A DNA stretch of 13,256 nt, from contig JAIPIM010000079.1 in the NCBI GenBank assembly GCA_021734725.1, forward strand, positions 1 through 13,256, in the 5' to 3' direction. The position numbers and the translations under genes are program-made. Shown piece after piece: positions 1-7,269 of this stretch. Each line of letters begins with the position of its first letter. Within the stretch, counting starts at the first letter, position 1. The notes under the pieces are model-generated. The model was not told where the DNA came from. It saw nothing but the letters and a program-made list of their open reading frames with translations, and searched no databases. Source of the stretch: Minisyncoccota bacterium (GTDB lineage Bacteria; Verrucomicrobiota; Lentisphaeria; Oligosphaerales; MVZH01).

Positions 1-1
1 G

Positions 2-1621
2 GTTGTGGATCTCGCGATGGAGGTGATAGACCGTCTTTTGTTGGGAAGCTCAGGAGCACCACTCTACAAGGCGCTGGTGGAGTCTCGGCTTGGCAGTGAT
101 CTTACGGCATCGGGTTACAACAACGGTATGCTGCAGACAACATTTCACGTTGGGTTGAAAGGCGTCCGCTGTGAAAATAAGCAGGCAGTATGCGATCTTA
201 TTGACAGCGTTTTGCACGATGTTATTGACTCCGGTTTTTCAGAAGAACAGGTTCGAACGGCGTTTCACCAATTGCAGTATTCACATCGTGAGATCCAATC
301 ACGGTTTCCACTGCGGTTGATGTCCTGGGTATATAATGCCTGGTTGTATGAATGTGACCCTCTAACCTATATACGCACCGGGGAATACTTGGACTCTTTG
401 CAGGCAGACTACCGGCAGGATAAGGATCTCTTCTGTCGGCTGATCCGACAGCGTTTTCTGGAGAATCCGCACCGCCTGGAACTCACCTTTCATCCAGATC
501 CTCAACTGGAGGCCGTGCGTGCCGAGCAGGAAGCGCGCGAACTTCAGGTATTGCGTGAACAAATGACGCCCGAGGATCTCGAGCGGATACAACGGGAGGC
601 GCGGGAGCTCGTCGAACACCAAAGTACGCCGAATTCACCTGAAAATATTGACAGCCTGCCGCAACTCCACATCTCGGATGTGCCCGAAATCCCCCAACCC
701 CTGCCCTGTCAGGTGGACACTCTGGGGGAAGAACTCCTGTTTGTACGTTCTGAGATTCCGTCCAATGGAGTGAATTACCTGTATTTAGCATTCAATTTGG
801 CTGGTTTGCCTGACGAGCTGATCGACTATGTACCTGTCTTCTGCCAATTGCTGACGCGTGTGGGCGCGGCAGGGCATTCCTATGCGGATATTGCTCAGAA
901 GATCGCTGGAAACACAGGCGGGCTTAAAGCCGAAACCGTTATTGGCGCTGATGCCCTGGATCCCGGGCGACTCCTGTGGTATCTGACGATAAGCACCAAA
1001 GCACTGACCACGACGTACACGGAAGCATTGCATATTATACGTGACTTGCTTTTTGAGCTTGATCTTACGGATACGGCGCGGATCCGGGACGTGCTCAGGC
1101 AAACGCGCGAGCGCTGCATCAGTGACATTATTCCTGCGGGGCACCGATTCGCTGCCCGGCATGCAGCACGGACGTTGTCTCCAGCCGGTGCACTTGGCGA
1201 ACGTTGGAGCGGGCTTCCGCAGGTCCGCTTGATTGTCAAGCTTGCTGACCACAATGAATACATGATGGATCATCTTCGCGATAAGCTCGAACGGATACGA
1301 AAATGTCTGCTTAATCGACGGCGGATAAAGGTGTCTTTTACCGGAGATCTTCCGCTGGAGCACAAAACCAAAGAGTGGGTTCAGCAATTGGCACATGATA
1401 TGGCAGACGAAGCCATCCCCGAAGGTGTTCCGGCGATTGACAGTGGCGGAGCCAGCCCACTGAATGAAGGCCTTGCGCTTATGGCCGATGTAGCCTACTG
1501 TGCGAGGTGTTTTCCTGCCCCGCACGCTTCGCAGCCGGATGCGCCCTGCGTACACCTGCTGAGTCACCTCCTTTCGTTCGATTATCTGTGGGAGGAGGTA
1601 CGAATCAAAGGGGGGGCTTAG
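2..1621 (+). CDS. PreP-like M16C zinc metallopeptidase, 5'-truncated, ends at an in-frame TAG
   Basis: This is the middle and C-terminal part of a presequence protease (PreP/Cym1, family M16C), a clam-shell zinc protease that degrades peptides. The frame is already open at base 2, so the gene starts upstream and the N-terminal HxxEH zinc site is outside the window. Counting from the GTG at 5, residues 11-53 carry the family-typical stretch with SSGAPLYKALVES and LQTTFHVGLKGV. Residues 168-205 are a charged helical hinge. Residues 218-420 match the M16C-associated domain. Residues 517-538 reach the motif LWEEVRIKGGA of the last M16 domain. The frame then hits TAG at 1619-1621 exactly where PreP proteins read GGAYGG. 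The family homology continues in the same frame at 1622-2092, so this and the next entry are two halves of one gene. Family assignment is confident; whether the protein is made whole is not. Confidence 0.88.
   Translation, partial: VVDLAMEVIDRLLLGSSGAPLYKALVESRLGSDLTASGYNNGMLQTTFHVGLKGVRCENKQAVCDLIDSVLHDVIDSGFSEEQVRTAFHQLQYSHREIQSRFPLRLMSWVYNAWLYECDPLTYIRTGEYLDSLQADYRQDKDLFCRLIRQRFLENPHRLELTFHPDPQLEAVRAEQEARELQVLREQMTPEDLERIQREARELVEHQSTPNSPENIDSLPQLHISDVPEIPQPLPCQVDTLGEELLFVRSEIPSNGVNYLYLAFNLAGLPDELIDYVPVFCQLLTRVGAAGHSYADIAQKIAGNTGGLKAETVIGADALDPGRLLWYLTISTKALTTTYTEALHIIRDLLFELDLTDTARIRDVLRQTRERCISDIIPAGHRFAARHAARTLSPAGALGERWSGLPQVRLIVKLADHNEYMMDHLRDKLERIRKCLLNRRRIKVSFTGDLPLEHKTKEWVQQLAHDMADEAIPEGVPAIDSGGASPLNEGLALMADVAYCARCFPAPHASQPDAPCVHLLSHLLSFDYLWEEVRIKGGA
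1619..1621 (+). other. In-frame amber codon at the expected catalytic Tyr of the M16C protease
   Basis: The codons around the stop read R-I-K-G-G-A-TAG-G-G-M-C-S-Y. The frame does not shift: 1622-1627 encode Gly-Gly, and ATG at 1628 is in phase with the upstream frame. PreP proteins have R-x5-Y here (Arg848/Tyr854 in Arabidopsis PreP1), and both residues take part in catalysis. The stop is six codons after Arg533, exactly at the Tyr position. One substitution in TAT or TAC gives TAG. A G7 run (1610-1616) and a G6 run (1621-1626) flank it, so a base-call error is possible. Confidence 0.85.
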
Positions 1622-1627
1622 GGGGGA

Positions 1628-2092
1628 ATGTGCTCGTATCAGTCAGGTGCCGGTATTTTTGAACTTATGTCCTATCGCGATCCAAATATTGTCCGGACTC
1701 TCGACGTCTTTACAAAGCTCAGAGATTACTTAGCTCACAAACAATGGTCGCATAAAGATATTGAGCGTGGCATTATCGGCTGTGCCCGAAACGACGAAGT
1801 CCCTCTTCGTCCGGGATGGGCTACTCCCGCGGCCCTGTGGCGTTTCCTCGGACGGCTAACGGAGGACATTCGTTGTGAGCGGCGTCAAAAGCTCATATCT
1901 CTCACACCGGCTGATGTCAGCGAAGCCGCCGACCGTTTGTTTGAGGGAACCGCCGATGTGTCGGCTGCGAAGACGTGTGTGCTCTCGAGCAGGCAGAAAC
2001 TTGAAAAGGCAAATGCTGAATTGGGGGGGGCTCTTACGTTGGAGGACGTGGTTCCCGGCACACCAGGTGCGGATTCCGCAGATGCGAAGTAG
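1628..2092 (+). CDS. C-terminal part of the PreP-like M16C peptidase, after the in-frame stop
   Basis: These 154 codons continue the M16C protease in the same frame as the preceding part. Residues 14-27 contain ELMSYRDPNIVRTL, the strongly conserved PreP segment that follows GGAYGG. The rest follows the family through a helical stretch (GIIGCARND, then WATPAALWRFLGRLT) to a C-terminus of the usual kind with KLEKANAELGG. No second lesion is visible, so the only break is the TAG at 1619-1621. The fragment cannot be a peptidase alone, since it lacks both the zinc site and most of the last M16 domain. ATG 1628 lies just two codons after the stop, so restart by terminating ribosomes is possible, but the G-rich sequence abuts the ATG too closely for a normal ribosome binding site. 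A G8 run lies at 2023-2030. The gene ends with TAG and converges on the nuclease gene. Confidence 0.8.
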   Translation: MCSYQSGAGIFELMSYRDPNIVRTLDVFTKLRDYLAHKQWSHKDIERGIIGCARNDEVPLRPGWATPAALWRFLGRLTEDIRCERRQKLISLTPADVSEAADRLFEGTADVSAAKTCVLSSRQKLEKANAELGGALTLEDVVPGTPGADSADAK

Positions 2093-2144
2093 TTGATTTG
2101 TGGCCCTTAGAGGGGCTTACGGAAGGGGGCGTACGGACGCTGCA

Positions 2145-2696
2145 TCAGTTTGATTGCGTGGCATCGCGAATTTCGTCGCGCAAGCGTGCAGCCTCTTCGT
2201 ATCGCTCTTCCTGAATGGCTTTTTCCAGGCGTGTTTTGAGCTCTGTGAGGTAGTCTTCCACCGGAGGTTCTTCAGGGGGCTCGTCTTCTCCGTGCGTCTG
2301 CTCTTCGAGAACCACTCCCGCCTCATCCATCACATTAGGCGCGACGAAAACGGGTGCATTGTAGCGAAGTGCCAAGGCAATCCCGTCACTGGGGCGCGAA
2401 TCAACTGTAAGTGTGTTGCTCTCAAAGGCAACAATTAATGTCCCATAGAATGTTCCGTCCTGCAGATCGTTGATGACTACTCGTTCAAGGCGTGCCTCGA
2501 GTATGTCCAGCATGTTTTTCATCAAGTCATGGGTCAAGGGACGCGGCGGTTTAACGCCGTTAAGCATAAGTGCTATAGCCTGCGCTTCTTGTGCGCCAAT
2601 GAAAATAGGCAATGTCCGTTCGTCGTCGTTGCTTTTCAGAAAGACAACAAACCCGACATTGGAAATGGAAAGGTTGGTGACTTTAACTGGTATCAT
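2145..2696 (-). CDS. Bifunctional nuclease family protein (DUF151/BFN) with C-terminal UVR motif
   Basis: This 183-residue protein has two parts. Residues 1-130 form a DUF151 domain, recognisable from MIPVKV at the start, LPIFIGAQEAQAIA (29-42), THDLMKNML (55-63) and the signature SRPSDGIALALR (100-111); most relatives have SRPSDAIALA. Members of this family have been reported to act on DNA and RNA, and the family is widespread in bacteria and plants. An acidic, proline-rich linker (132-148) leads to a UVR motif (about 150-177, LKTRLEKAIQEERYEEAARL), the helical hairpin known from UvrB/UvrC and Clp adaptors as a protein contact. A good AAGGA ribosome binding site lies nine bases before the ATG. 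The gene is single, convergent with the protease and divergent from murD. Its biological substrate cannot be told from the sequence. Confidence 0.92.
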   Translation of the reverse strand: MIPVKVTNLSISNVGFVVFLKSNDDERTLPIFIGAQEAQAIALMLNGVKPPRPLTHDLMKNMLDILEARLERVVINDLQDGTFYGTLIVAFESNTLTVDSRPSDGIALALRYNAPVFVAPNVMDEAGVVLEEQTHGEDEPPEEPPVEDYLTELKTRLEKAIQEERYEEAARLRDEIRDATQSN

Positions 2697-2796
2697 GACA
2701 GCACGTTCCTTATCCCCAACGAAACGATCAAGGCCGTATTCCCCGCCTGAATCGTCGCCGTCTTCTTGCCGATTGCCGTACGCAAAACAGTCCTTT

Positions 2797-2826
2797 AGTA
2801 TAGTACATCAATTGCAGTAGGCGCAA
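2797..2826 (-). promoter_or_regulatory. Candidate sigma70-type promoter for the DUF151 nuclease gene
   Basis: On the minus strand, TTGCGC (complement of 2821-2826) and TATACT (complement of 2797-2802) are separated by 18 bases. The -10 matches the consensus at five of six positions; the -35 matches only TTG. It would give a leader of about 90 bases before the ATG at 2696. Confidence 0.4.
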
Positions 2827-2881
2827 GCCACGAAGGGAATCACCATCAACGAAAAAAAATCAGTTATATTCGTCAGTTGAG

Positions 2882-2910
2882 TTGTATCTTCATGGACATG
2901 CTCTTATCAT
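2882..2910 (+). promoter_or_regulatory. Weak candidate promoter for murD
   Basis: TTGTAT (2882-2887) and TATCAT (2905-2910) are 17 bases apart in the most AT-rich part of the gap between the divergent nuclease and murD genes. The -10 has five of six consensus bases and the -35 only three. The rest of the gap (2697-2954) holds an A8 tract at about 2852 and no gene that I can support. Confidence 0.25.
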
Positions 2911-2954
2911 AATTAATCAGACACAGCACCAACAAGCGAGTTGCAGGAATAAAT

Positions 2955-4331
2955 GTGGAAGCAGGGCTGTCTAACATTCTGATTTTGGGTTCTGGACTCA
3001 GCGGTTGTGCCGCGGCGGAATTAGCGGTTCAGGAAGGTCATCAGGTGACGATGTTGGACGAGGCTGATGAACCCGCGTGCCCCGACCGAGTGCAGAGTCT
3101 CCTCGCCCGCGAGGTCGAGGTTTACCTGGGGTGGAACCAGACTACGTGGAAGGATCGCGTAGATACTGTAATCATAAGCCCGGGTATACCGCCGGAAAGC
3201 CGATTGGCGAAGGTGGCGCGTTCCTTGCCATGCCCTACTATCAGTGAACTGGAATTCGGTTTTCGCCATTGTTCCTGTCCGGTACTTGCAGTGACGGGAA
3301 CCAATGGCAAATCAACCACTGTTGAACTTGTCACACACTGCCTGAATTATATCGGGCGGCCGGCCGTTTCGGCGGGGAACATTGGTGTACCTCTTTGCGA
3401 TGCCGTGCGGAAATCTGGCGAAGCGGATTTTATGAGCGTGGAAGTAAGTTCGTTCCAACTGGAGCGCGTTGAGCTCTTTGCCCCTTTAGTTGCCGCTCTG
3501 CTCAACCTGACACCCGACCATTTGGACAGATATCCCGACACGGAGCACTACTTTGCCGCAAAGATGCGATTGTTTTCCAATATGAAGCGACAGGAGAAGA
3601 TTGTTCTCAGGCATGATTTGTTGGAGTCCCCAGTCGTCCTGGGAGCGTTGCCGCCAGGTGGTCGGCCTATCACATTCGCCGCACGAAATGCGGCGTATGC
3701 CAATTTATTTATGAATGACGACGGCGTCCTTTGCTGGCGTCACAAGGGACACGTAACAGATCTTCTGGAGTACAGTGATGTGCGCTTGCGTGGTAGGCAT
3801 AACGTTGAAAACATTCTCGCCGCCATGGCGATTTGTTGGGCCGGCGGTATTGAACCGTTGGAGGTCGCTGGTGCCGTGAAAACGTTTGCACCCTATCCTC
3901 ATCGACTGGAGTTGGTGGCTGTGCGAGACGGCATTAAATGTATAAATGATTCGAAGGCAACGAATCCAGATGCGCTGGCGCGCGCGCTGGAGGCGGTGGG
4001 CGAGGATCGCTCGGGACGGATTCTTCTTATAGCCGGGGGGTTGGATAAAGGGGTGACATTTGGTGACTTGAACCCTTTGCTCCGCCGCTACGTTAAGGAA
4101 GTCTTTCTCATTGGTCAATGCCGTGAGAAGCTGGCCAAATGCTGGCGCGATAGTGTCCCCTGTAAAATGTTTGCCTCAATGACTGCGGCCGTGGATGCCG
4201 CACTGGAATCCGCCTGTTACGGTGATACAGTGTTGTTGTCACCCGGCTGTGCGAGTCAAGATATGTTTGAGAACTACGCTGCGCGTGGTGAATCTTTCAC
4301 TGCACTGATAAAGAAGAACCTAGGAGAATGA
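2955..4331 (+). CDS. murD: UDP-N-acetylmuramoyl-L-alanine--D-glutamate ligase (MurD)
   Basis: MurD is the cytoplasmic ATP-dependent ligase that adds D-glutamate to UDP-MurNAc-L-Ala in peptidoglycan precursor synthesis. The 458 residues are close to the usual length. The N-terminal Rossmann-like domain binds the UDP substrate (ILILGSGLSGCAAAE, 8-22; ISPGIPPES, 74-82). The central ATPase domain has the P-loop GTNGKST (115-121), NLTPDHLDRY (184-193) and FAAKMRLF (200-207), whose Lys203 should be the carbamylated lysine. The C-terminal domain has PHRLE (315-319), NDSKATNPDA (331-340), AGGLDKG (360-366) and SPGCASQDMF (429-438). The GTG start at 2955 has an AGGA ribosome binding site six bases upstream; an ATG at 2953 is out of frame. 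It overlaps the next gene by ATGA, which implies coupled translation. No other mur or fts genes flank it in this window, so it is detached from the usual dcw cluster here. Confidence 0.97.
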   Translation: MEAGLSNILILGSGLSGCAAAELAVQEGHQVTMLDEADEPACPDRVQSLLAREVEVYLGWNQTTWKDRVDTVIISPGIPPESRLAKVARSLPCPTISELEFGFRHCSCPVLAVTGTNGKSTTVELVTHCLNYIGRPAVSAGNIGVPLCDAVRKSGEADFMSVEVSSFQLERVELFAPLVAALLNLTPDHLDRYPDTEHYFAAKMRLFSNMKRQEKIVLRHDLLESPVVLGALPPGGRPITFAARNAAYANLFMNDDGVLCWRHKGHVTDLLEYSDVRLRGRHNVENILAAMAICWAGGIEPLEVAGAVKTFAPYPHRLELVAVRDGIKCINDSKATNPDALARALEAVGEDRSGRILLIAGGLDKGVTFGDLNPLLRRYVKEVFLIGQCREKLAKCWRDSVPCKMFASMTAAVDAALESACYGDTVLLSPGCASQDMFENYAARGESFTALIKKNLGE

Positions 4332-5344
4332 CGATGTGCACATTTGAGCGTTTTATCAGGACTGGCATATGTTTTGCGTTTGTGGCAATCGCAGCGGTTT
4401 CGATGACAGGTTGTAAGGGGTTCGGTAGTAAAGAACCGTTGTTAGGCGATCGTGGGGTTGTTCCCCCGCCGTACAGCAGCCCGGAGGATGCGGGAACAGG
4501 CGTGTCAGTGGCACCTCCTCCTTCGCGGAGTCTGGAACAGGTCGAGCTTCCGCCTTTGATGCCTCCCGAAGCCGGTGATGAAGAATTAACACCCCTTATG
4601 CCGGAGGAAACCACTGGTTTCGAGTTGCCGCCGGTCCCTGATGAAGCGCTTGAAACGTACACCGTGAAGAAAGGCGATACGCTGTGGGATATCGCGCGCC
4701 TGTACGGTATCAGTCACCAAGAGCTGGCAGCTTACAATGATATGTCGCTTGACGATGTTCTGAAGGTGGGACAAACTCTGCGGATTCCGCCCGGCGGGAC
4801 ATTGGTGTCGCCTGAGGAACGTAGCGCGGAAGTCAGACAGCGTACTGCTGCGCCTGAACGAATACCAATCCCCGCGGGGCGCAAATACACCGTTGAAAAA
4901 GGTGACAACCTCTGGGTCATTGCTCGAAAGTTCGGCACCAGTGTAAAAAAGCTGAAGCAACTAAACGAATTGGATTCCGACGTGTTGCATATTGGCCAAG
5001 TGCTGGTTTTACCGAAATCCGCGGGGGCCTCGTCCGCGACGTCAGTGGCGGCTGGCGAGCCGGAAGAAGTGGTGGATGATGAAGATTTGGGAGAGCCAAT
5101 GACCGTGGAAACCGTCGAAACCCTCGAAGCGGGAGGGGAGAAAACAACCGAGCAGGAGACTGTTCCTCCAACGGATGTGGCATTGCCCAATCTACTCGAT
5201 CATACCGTCATGGAGGGGGACGACCTAAAAAACATCGCTGACATGTACGGCACAACCGTCGAAGCGATCAAAGAAGCGAATCCCACAATCAACAGTGACG
5301 ATGATCTGATTCCGAACATGAAGATCCTCGTCCCATTGGAGTGA
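4328..5344 (+). CDS. Lipoprotein with three LysM peptidoglycan-binding domains
   Basis: This 338-residue protein begins with a lipoprotein-type signal: basic N-region, hydrophobic core (about 14-25) and lipobox SMTGC with Cys29 as the lipidation site. A proline- and acid-rich stretch (40-108) follows. Three LysM domains then lie at 111-154 (YTVKKGDTLWDIARLYGIS), 187-229 (YTVEKGDNLWVIARKFGTS) and 292-336 (HTVMEGDDLKNIADMYGTT), joined by low-complexity linkers rich in E, T, P and V. LysM binds the glycan chains of peptidoglycan. No catalytic domain such as M23 is visible, so it may anchor or scaffold rather than cut. The third repeat is the most divergent. The start overlaps the murD stop (ATGA), with GGAG just upstream; an in-frame ATG at 4334 is an alternative. 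Coupling to murD supports an envelope role. The outer-membrane or inner-membrane location is not determined. Confidence 0.88.
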   Translation: MTMCTFERFIRTGICFAFVAIAAVSMTGCKGFGSKEPLLGDRGVVPPPYSSPEDAGTGVSVAPPPSRSLEQVELPPLMPPEAGDEELTPLMPEETTGFELPPVPDEALETYTVKKGDTLWDIARLYGISHQELAAYNDMSLDDVLKVGQTLRIPPGGTLVSPEERSAEVRQRTAAPERIPIPAGRKYTVEKGDNLWVIARKFGTSVKKLKQLNELDSDVLHIGQVLVLPKSAGASSATSVAAGEPEEVVDDEDLGEPMTVETVETLEAGGEKTTEQETVPPTDVALPNLLDHTVMEGDDLKNIADMYGTTVEAIKEANPTINSDDDLIPNMKILVPLE

Positions 5345-5564
5345 TCGCCCTTTTTTTGGTAAGCGATGATGAAGGGTGAGGTGCGTTCAGGGAGAGTGTC
5401 GAGACGGAGCGACACTTGATGCGAAATAGGCAAACGGGGGTGAGATACCTTTCGCATAGGGTCTGCTTGGACGGCTTCCTTACACGATGTAAGAGAGGGG
5501 GAAACGGACAGGGAGAGCCTCTGCAGCCGTGATATCCCGCAATCCGTCGGGCCTAACTCAGGCT
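5345..5564 (+). other. Convergent intergenic region with several inverted repeats
   Basis: There is no supported gene between the ends of the LysM and TPR genes. A T7 run lies at 5351-5357, but no GC-rich stem stands directly before it. Inverted repeats that I can pair are 5345-5352 with 5372-5379 (eight pairs, one G-U), 5395-5401 with 5410-5416 (AGTGTCG/CGACACT), 5419-5426 with 5450-5457 (ATGCGAAA/TTTCGCAT), 5479-5484 with 5488-5493 (CTTACA/TGTAAG), and a short GCCT/AGGC pair at about 5551-5563. None forms a textbook stem plus T-run. The region could end transcription from both sides or be a structured RNA. Confidence 0.45.
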
Positions 5565-6986
5565 TTATTCGGGTTGCTCGTAATATTTTTCGAGACGCTT
5601 CGCAACATCGCGGTAATTGACGTCTTGAGAATACAATTCTTTAAAACGCTTAAGCGCCTCATCCGAATCGCCTTTCTTTTCCAGCGCGCATGCTAATTCG
5701 TAGAGCGCTTCCTTGTATTCTTGCGAGCTTAGGCGTTCAGGGTCTTCCAAGGCTCCCAGGTACTGTTCCACCGCCATATCGAAGAGCCCCTTGTTGACCA
5801 AGCATTTCCCCATGTACAGTTGAGCACGCTTGGCGTACCGCGGACTGCGTTGCGATTGCTGGAATTCCCGCATAGCGTCATCCCATCTGTCAAACTGGAC
5901 GTACATTTGTCCCAGTTCAAAGCGGAACCGAGACTCGTTGGGATAATGCCGCACGCGGTCCTCGTAACGTCCAAGCAGGACCTCGTCCCGCTCCATCTCA
6001 ACCTTTGCCAGCTGGTCTTGCAATGCCTGCTTCTTCTCTGGATTCTTTTGCATCTGCTCGTGCAATTGCGAAATTTGAAAGCCGTATTTATCGCGAAGCA
6101 CATCGGTGATCGTGCTTTCCAATGCTGGATCCGCCGTACCTGTGACCTCCGGGATTTTACGATAAGCCTCGATTGCTTTGTCAAACTCATTGTTCTCGTG
6201 ATAGAGAGTTGCCAATTTCGTATAATTACCGGCAGTGGGTTTCTGGTCTATCTCTTGGATCGTTTTCTCAATGAGATGTTCACGGGAGTCCACATCACGG
6301 GTTGCGATGCGCTCCTGTTGTTCCAATGTTTCCGCTTCTTCCCTGTCCCGAATGAGCTCACGGTACGACCCCGCTTCTTCCCAACGGGCCTCTCGCATGG
6401 CTGCGAGAGCTGTTGCATGCTTAAGTTCATTCTGCACTTCAAGATCGTCGGGGCTGAGGGCCCGGAGTTTCTGATACACTTGCAGACTCTTAATGTTTTC
6501 CCCCGCTTCTTTATAACTGGAGGCCAGCGACTTGAGGACTTGCTTGCTGTTGGGATGGAAACGGGCGGCAATCTCCATACAGTTGACCGCAATCATGGAC
6601 AGTCCCGCGGCTTTTGCTGCCCGCGCCTGAAAGTGCAAGGTGCTGGTTAAGGTGGGGTCCTGCTGCAGCGCTTTCTCCCCAATGTCCAACGCTTTGCCAA
6701 CGTTTCCCTTCTTGAGCTGCAGGGGACCCGACACGTAGATGCTCCAGGCAGTTTTGATTGACGCGACGATCTGGCGTACAATACTGGCTTTAAAGCCTAT
6801 GCGCTCCAGTTGTGCTTGACGCAACGTAAGCCGACCATCGTTGAAGCCCGGCTCTGCCGCCAGCAGGTTCCGCAGAATGTCGCACGCATAGTCGTAATTG
6901 TGCTGCTGAATAGCCTTTTCGGCTCGTTCGTGCATACGTTGCAGGGAAGCTGCGAGCTGTCCCTTAGTTTTAACCGCTATATCCAT
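5565..6986 (-). CDS. TPR-repeat protein, 473 residues
   Basis: This is a tetratricopeptide-repeat protein of unknown specific role; such repeats are helical protein-binding scaffolds. From the chosen start (MDIAVKTKGQ), repeats or repeat-like helices are visible at about 22-47, 115-182 (including SYKEAGENIKSLQVYQKL), 254-287 (LYHENNEFDKAIEAYRK), 357-382 (YVQFDRWDDAMREFQ), 388-413 and 427-455 (LEKKGDSDEALKRFKELY). Residues 290-345 are highly charged and likely a coiled coil. There is no signal peptide; residues 66-90 are mildly hydrophobic but unconvincing as a membrane segment. The frame stays open to 7226, but the 80 extra codons are basic, carry no repeats and overlap the mnmE upstream region. 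ATG 6986 has GGGGA nine bases upstream and is preferred. The gene is single, convergent with the LysM lipoprotein and divergent from mnmE. No function can be assigned beyond scaffold. Confidence 0.85.
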   Translation of the reverse strand: MDIAVKTKGQLAASLQRMHERAEKAIQQHNYDYACDILRNLLAAEPGFNDGRLTLRQAQLERIGFKASIVRQIVASIKTAWSIYVSGPLQLKKGNVGKALDIGEKALQQDPTLTSTLHFQARAAKAAGLSMIAVNCMEIAARFHPNSKQVLKSLASSYKEAGENIKSLQVYQKLRALSPDDLEVQNELKHATALAAMREARWEEAGSYRELIRDREEAETLEQQERIATRDVDSREHLIEKTIQEIDQKPTAGNYTKLATLYHENNEFDKAIEAYRKIPEVTGTADPALESTITDVLRDKYGFQISQLHEQMQKNPEKKQALQDQLAKVEMERDEVLLGRYEDRVRHYPNESRFRFELGQMYVQFDRWDDAMREFQQSQRSPRYAKRAQLYMGKCLVNKGLFDMAVEQYLGALEDPERLSSQEYKEALYELACALEKKGDSDEALKRFKELYSQDVNYRDVAKRLEKYYEQPE

Positions 6987-7269
6987 GAACCACTGTCCCC
7001 GTACCTTATGAAATGAAACCAGACGTTGAATTCCCTGCCGTACAGCCGAGTCCTTTATGATCGATGATCTTATAAATAACCTAGTGCTTCGTTTTAAAAA
7101 TAACAGTACGAAGGATCTGAGCTGTCCTGAGTGCAGGTTGCCTTTGGCAAGTACGATATCAATTAACGGTCTGCCAGCCGTTGGCTCATTCAGCCAAAAA
7201 ACTCCCCTGACGTTTGAATCTCGCATACGGTTTTTTGCAATGCACCGTCACATGCGGTACTTTTGCGAC
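6987..7269. other. Divergent intergenic region between the TPR gene and mnmE
   Basis: This 283-nt gap must carry the promoters of both divergent genes. Its centre (about 7051-7110) is AT-rich, with TATAAA at 7071-7076, but I could not place a well-spaced -35/-10 pair on either strand. Both strands are open as extensions of the flanking genes; neither extension looks like conserved protein, so I read it as non-coding. Confidence 0.4.

Noticed and set aside
785..1567. 260-codon open frame on the minus strand
   Set aside because: It lies wholly opposite the M16C protease, whose protein clearly matches a known family; the antisense product has no recognisable motifs.
1619..1621. Genome-wide reassignment of TAG to an amino acid
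   Set aside because: TAG also ends comM (at 11254-11256, minus) and this protease gene (2090-2092) at the expected places, so TAG is a working stop here; local readthrough is not excluded.
1610..1630. Frameshift between the two protease halves
   Set aside because: 1628 is in the same phase as the upstream frame (1623 bases after base 5), so the break is a nonsense codon and not a frameshift.
5351..5357. T7 run as an intrinsic terminator of the murD-LysM operon
   Set aside because: No GC-rich stem immediately precedes it; the pairing partner for 5345-5352 lies downstream of the T-run instead.
5820..6650. 276-codon open frame on the plus strand
   Set aside because: It is antisense to the TPR protein, whose repeats are clear; its leucine-rich product mirrors antisense of Lys/Glu codons.
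6987..7226. 80-residue N-terminal extension of the TPR protein
   Set aside because: There is no repeat or signal in it, and it enters the mnmE upstream region; ATG 6986 has a usable ribosome binding site.
7057..7269. 71-residue N-terminal extension of MnmE
   Set aside because: MnmE proteins begin just before DTIAAIAT; the extension has no family similarity and is open by chance.
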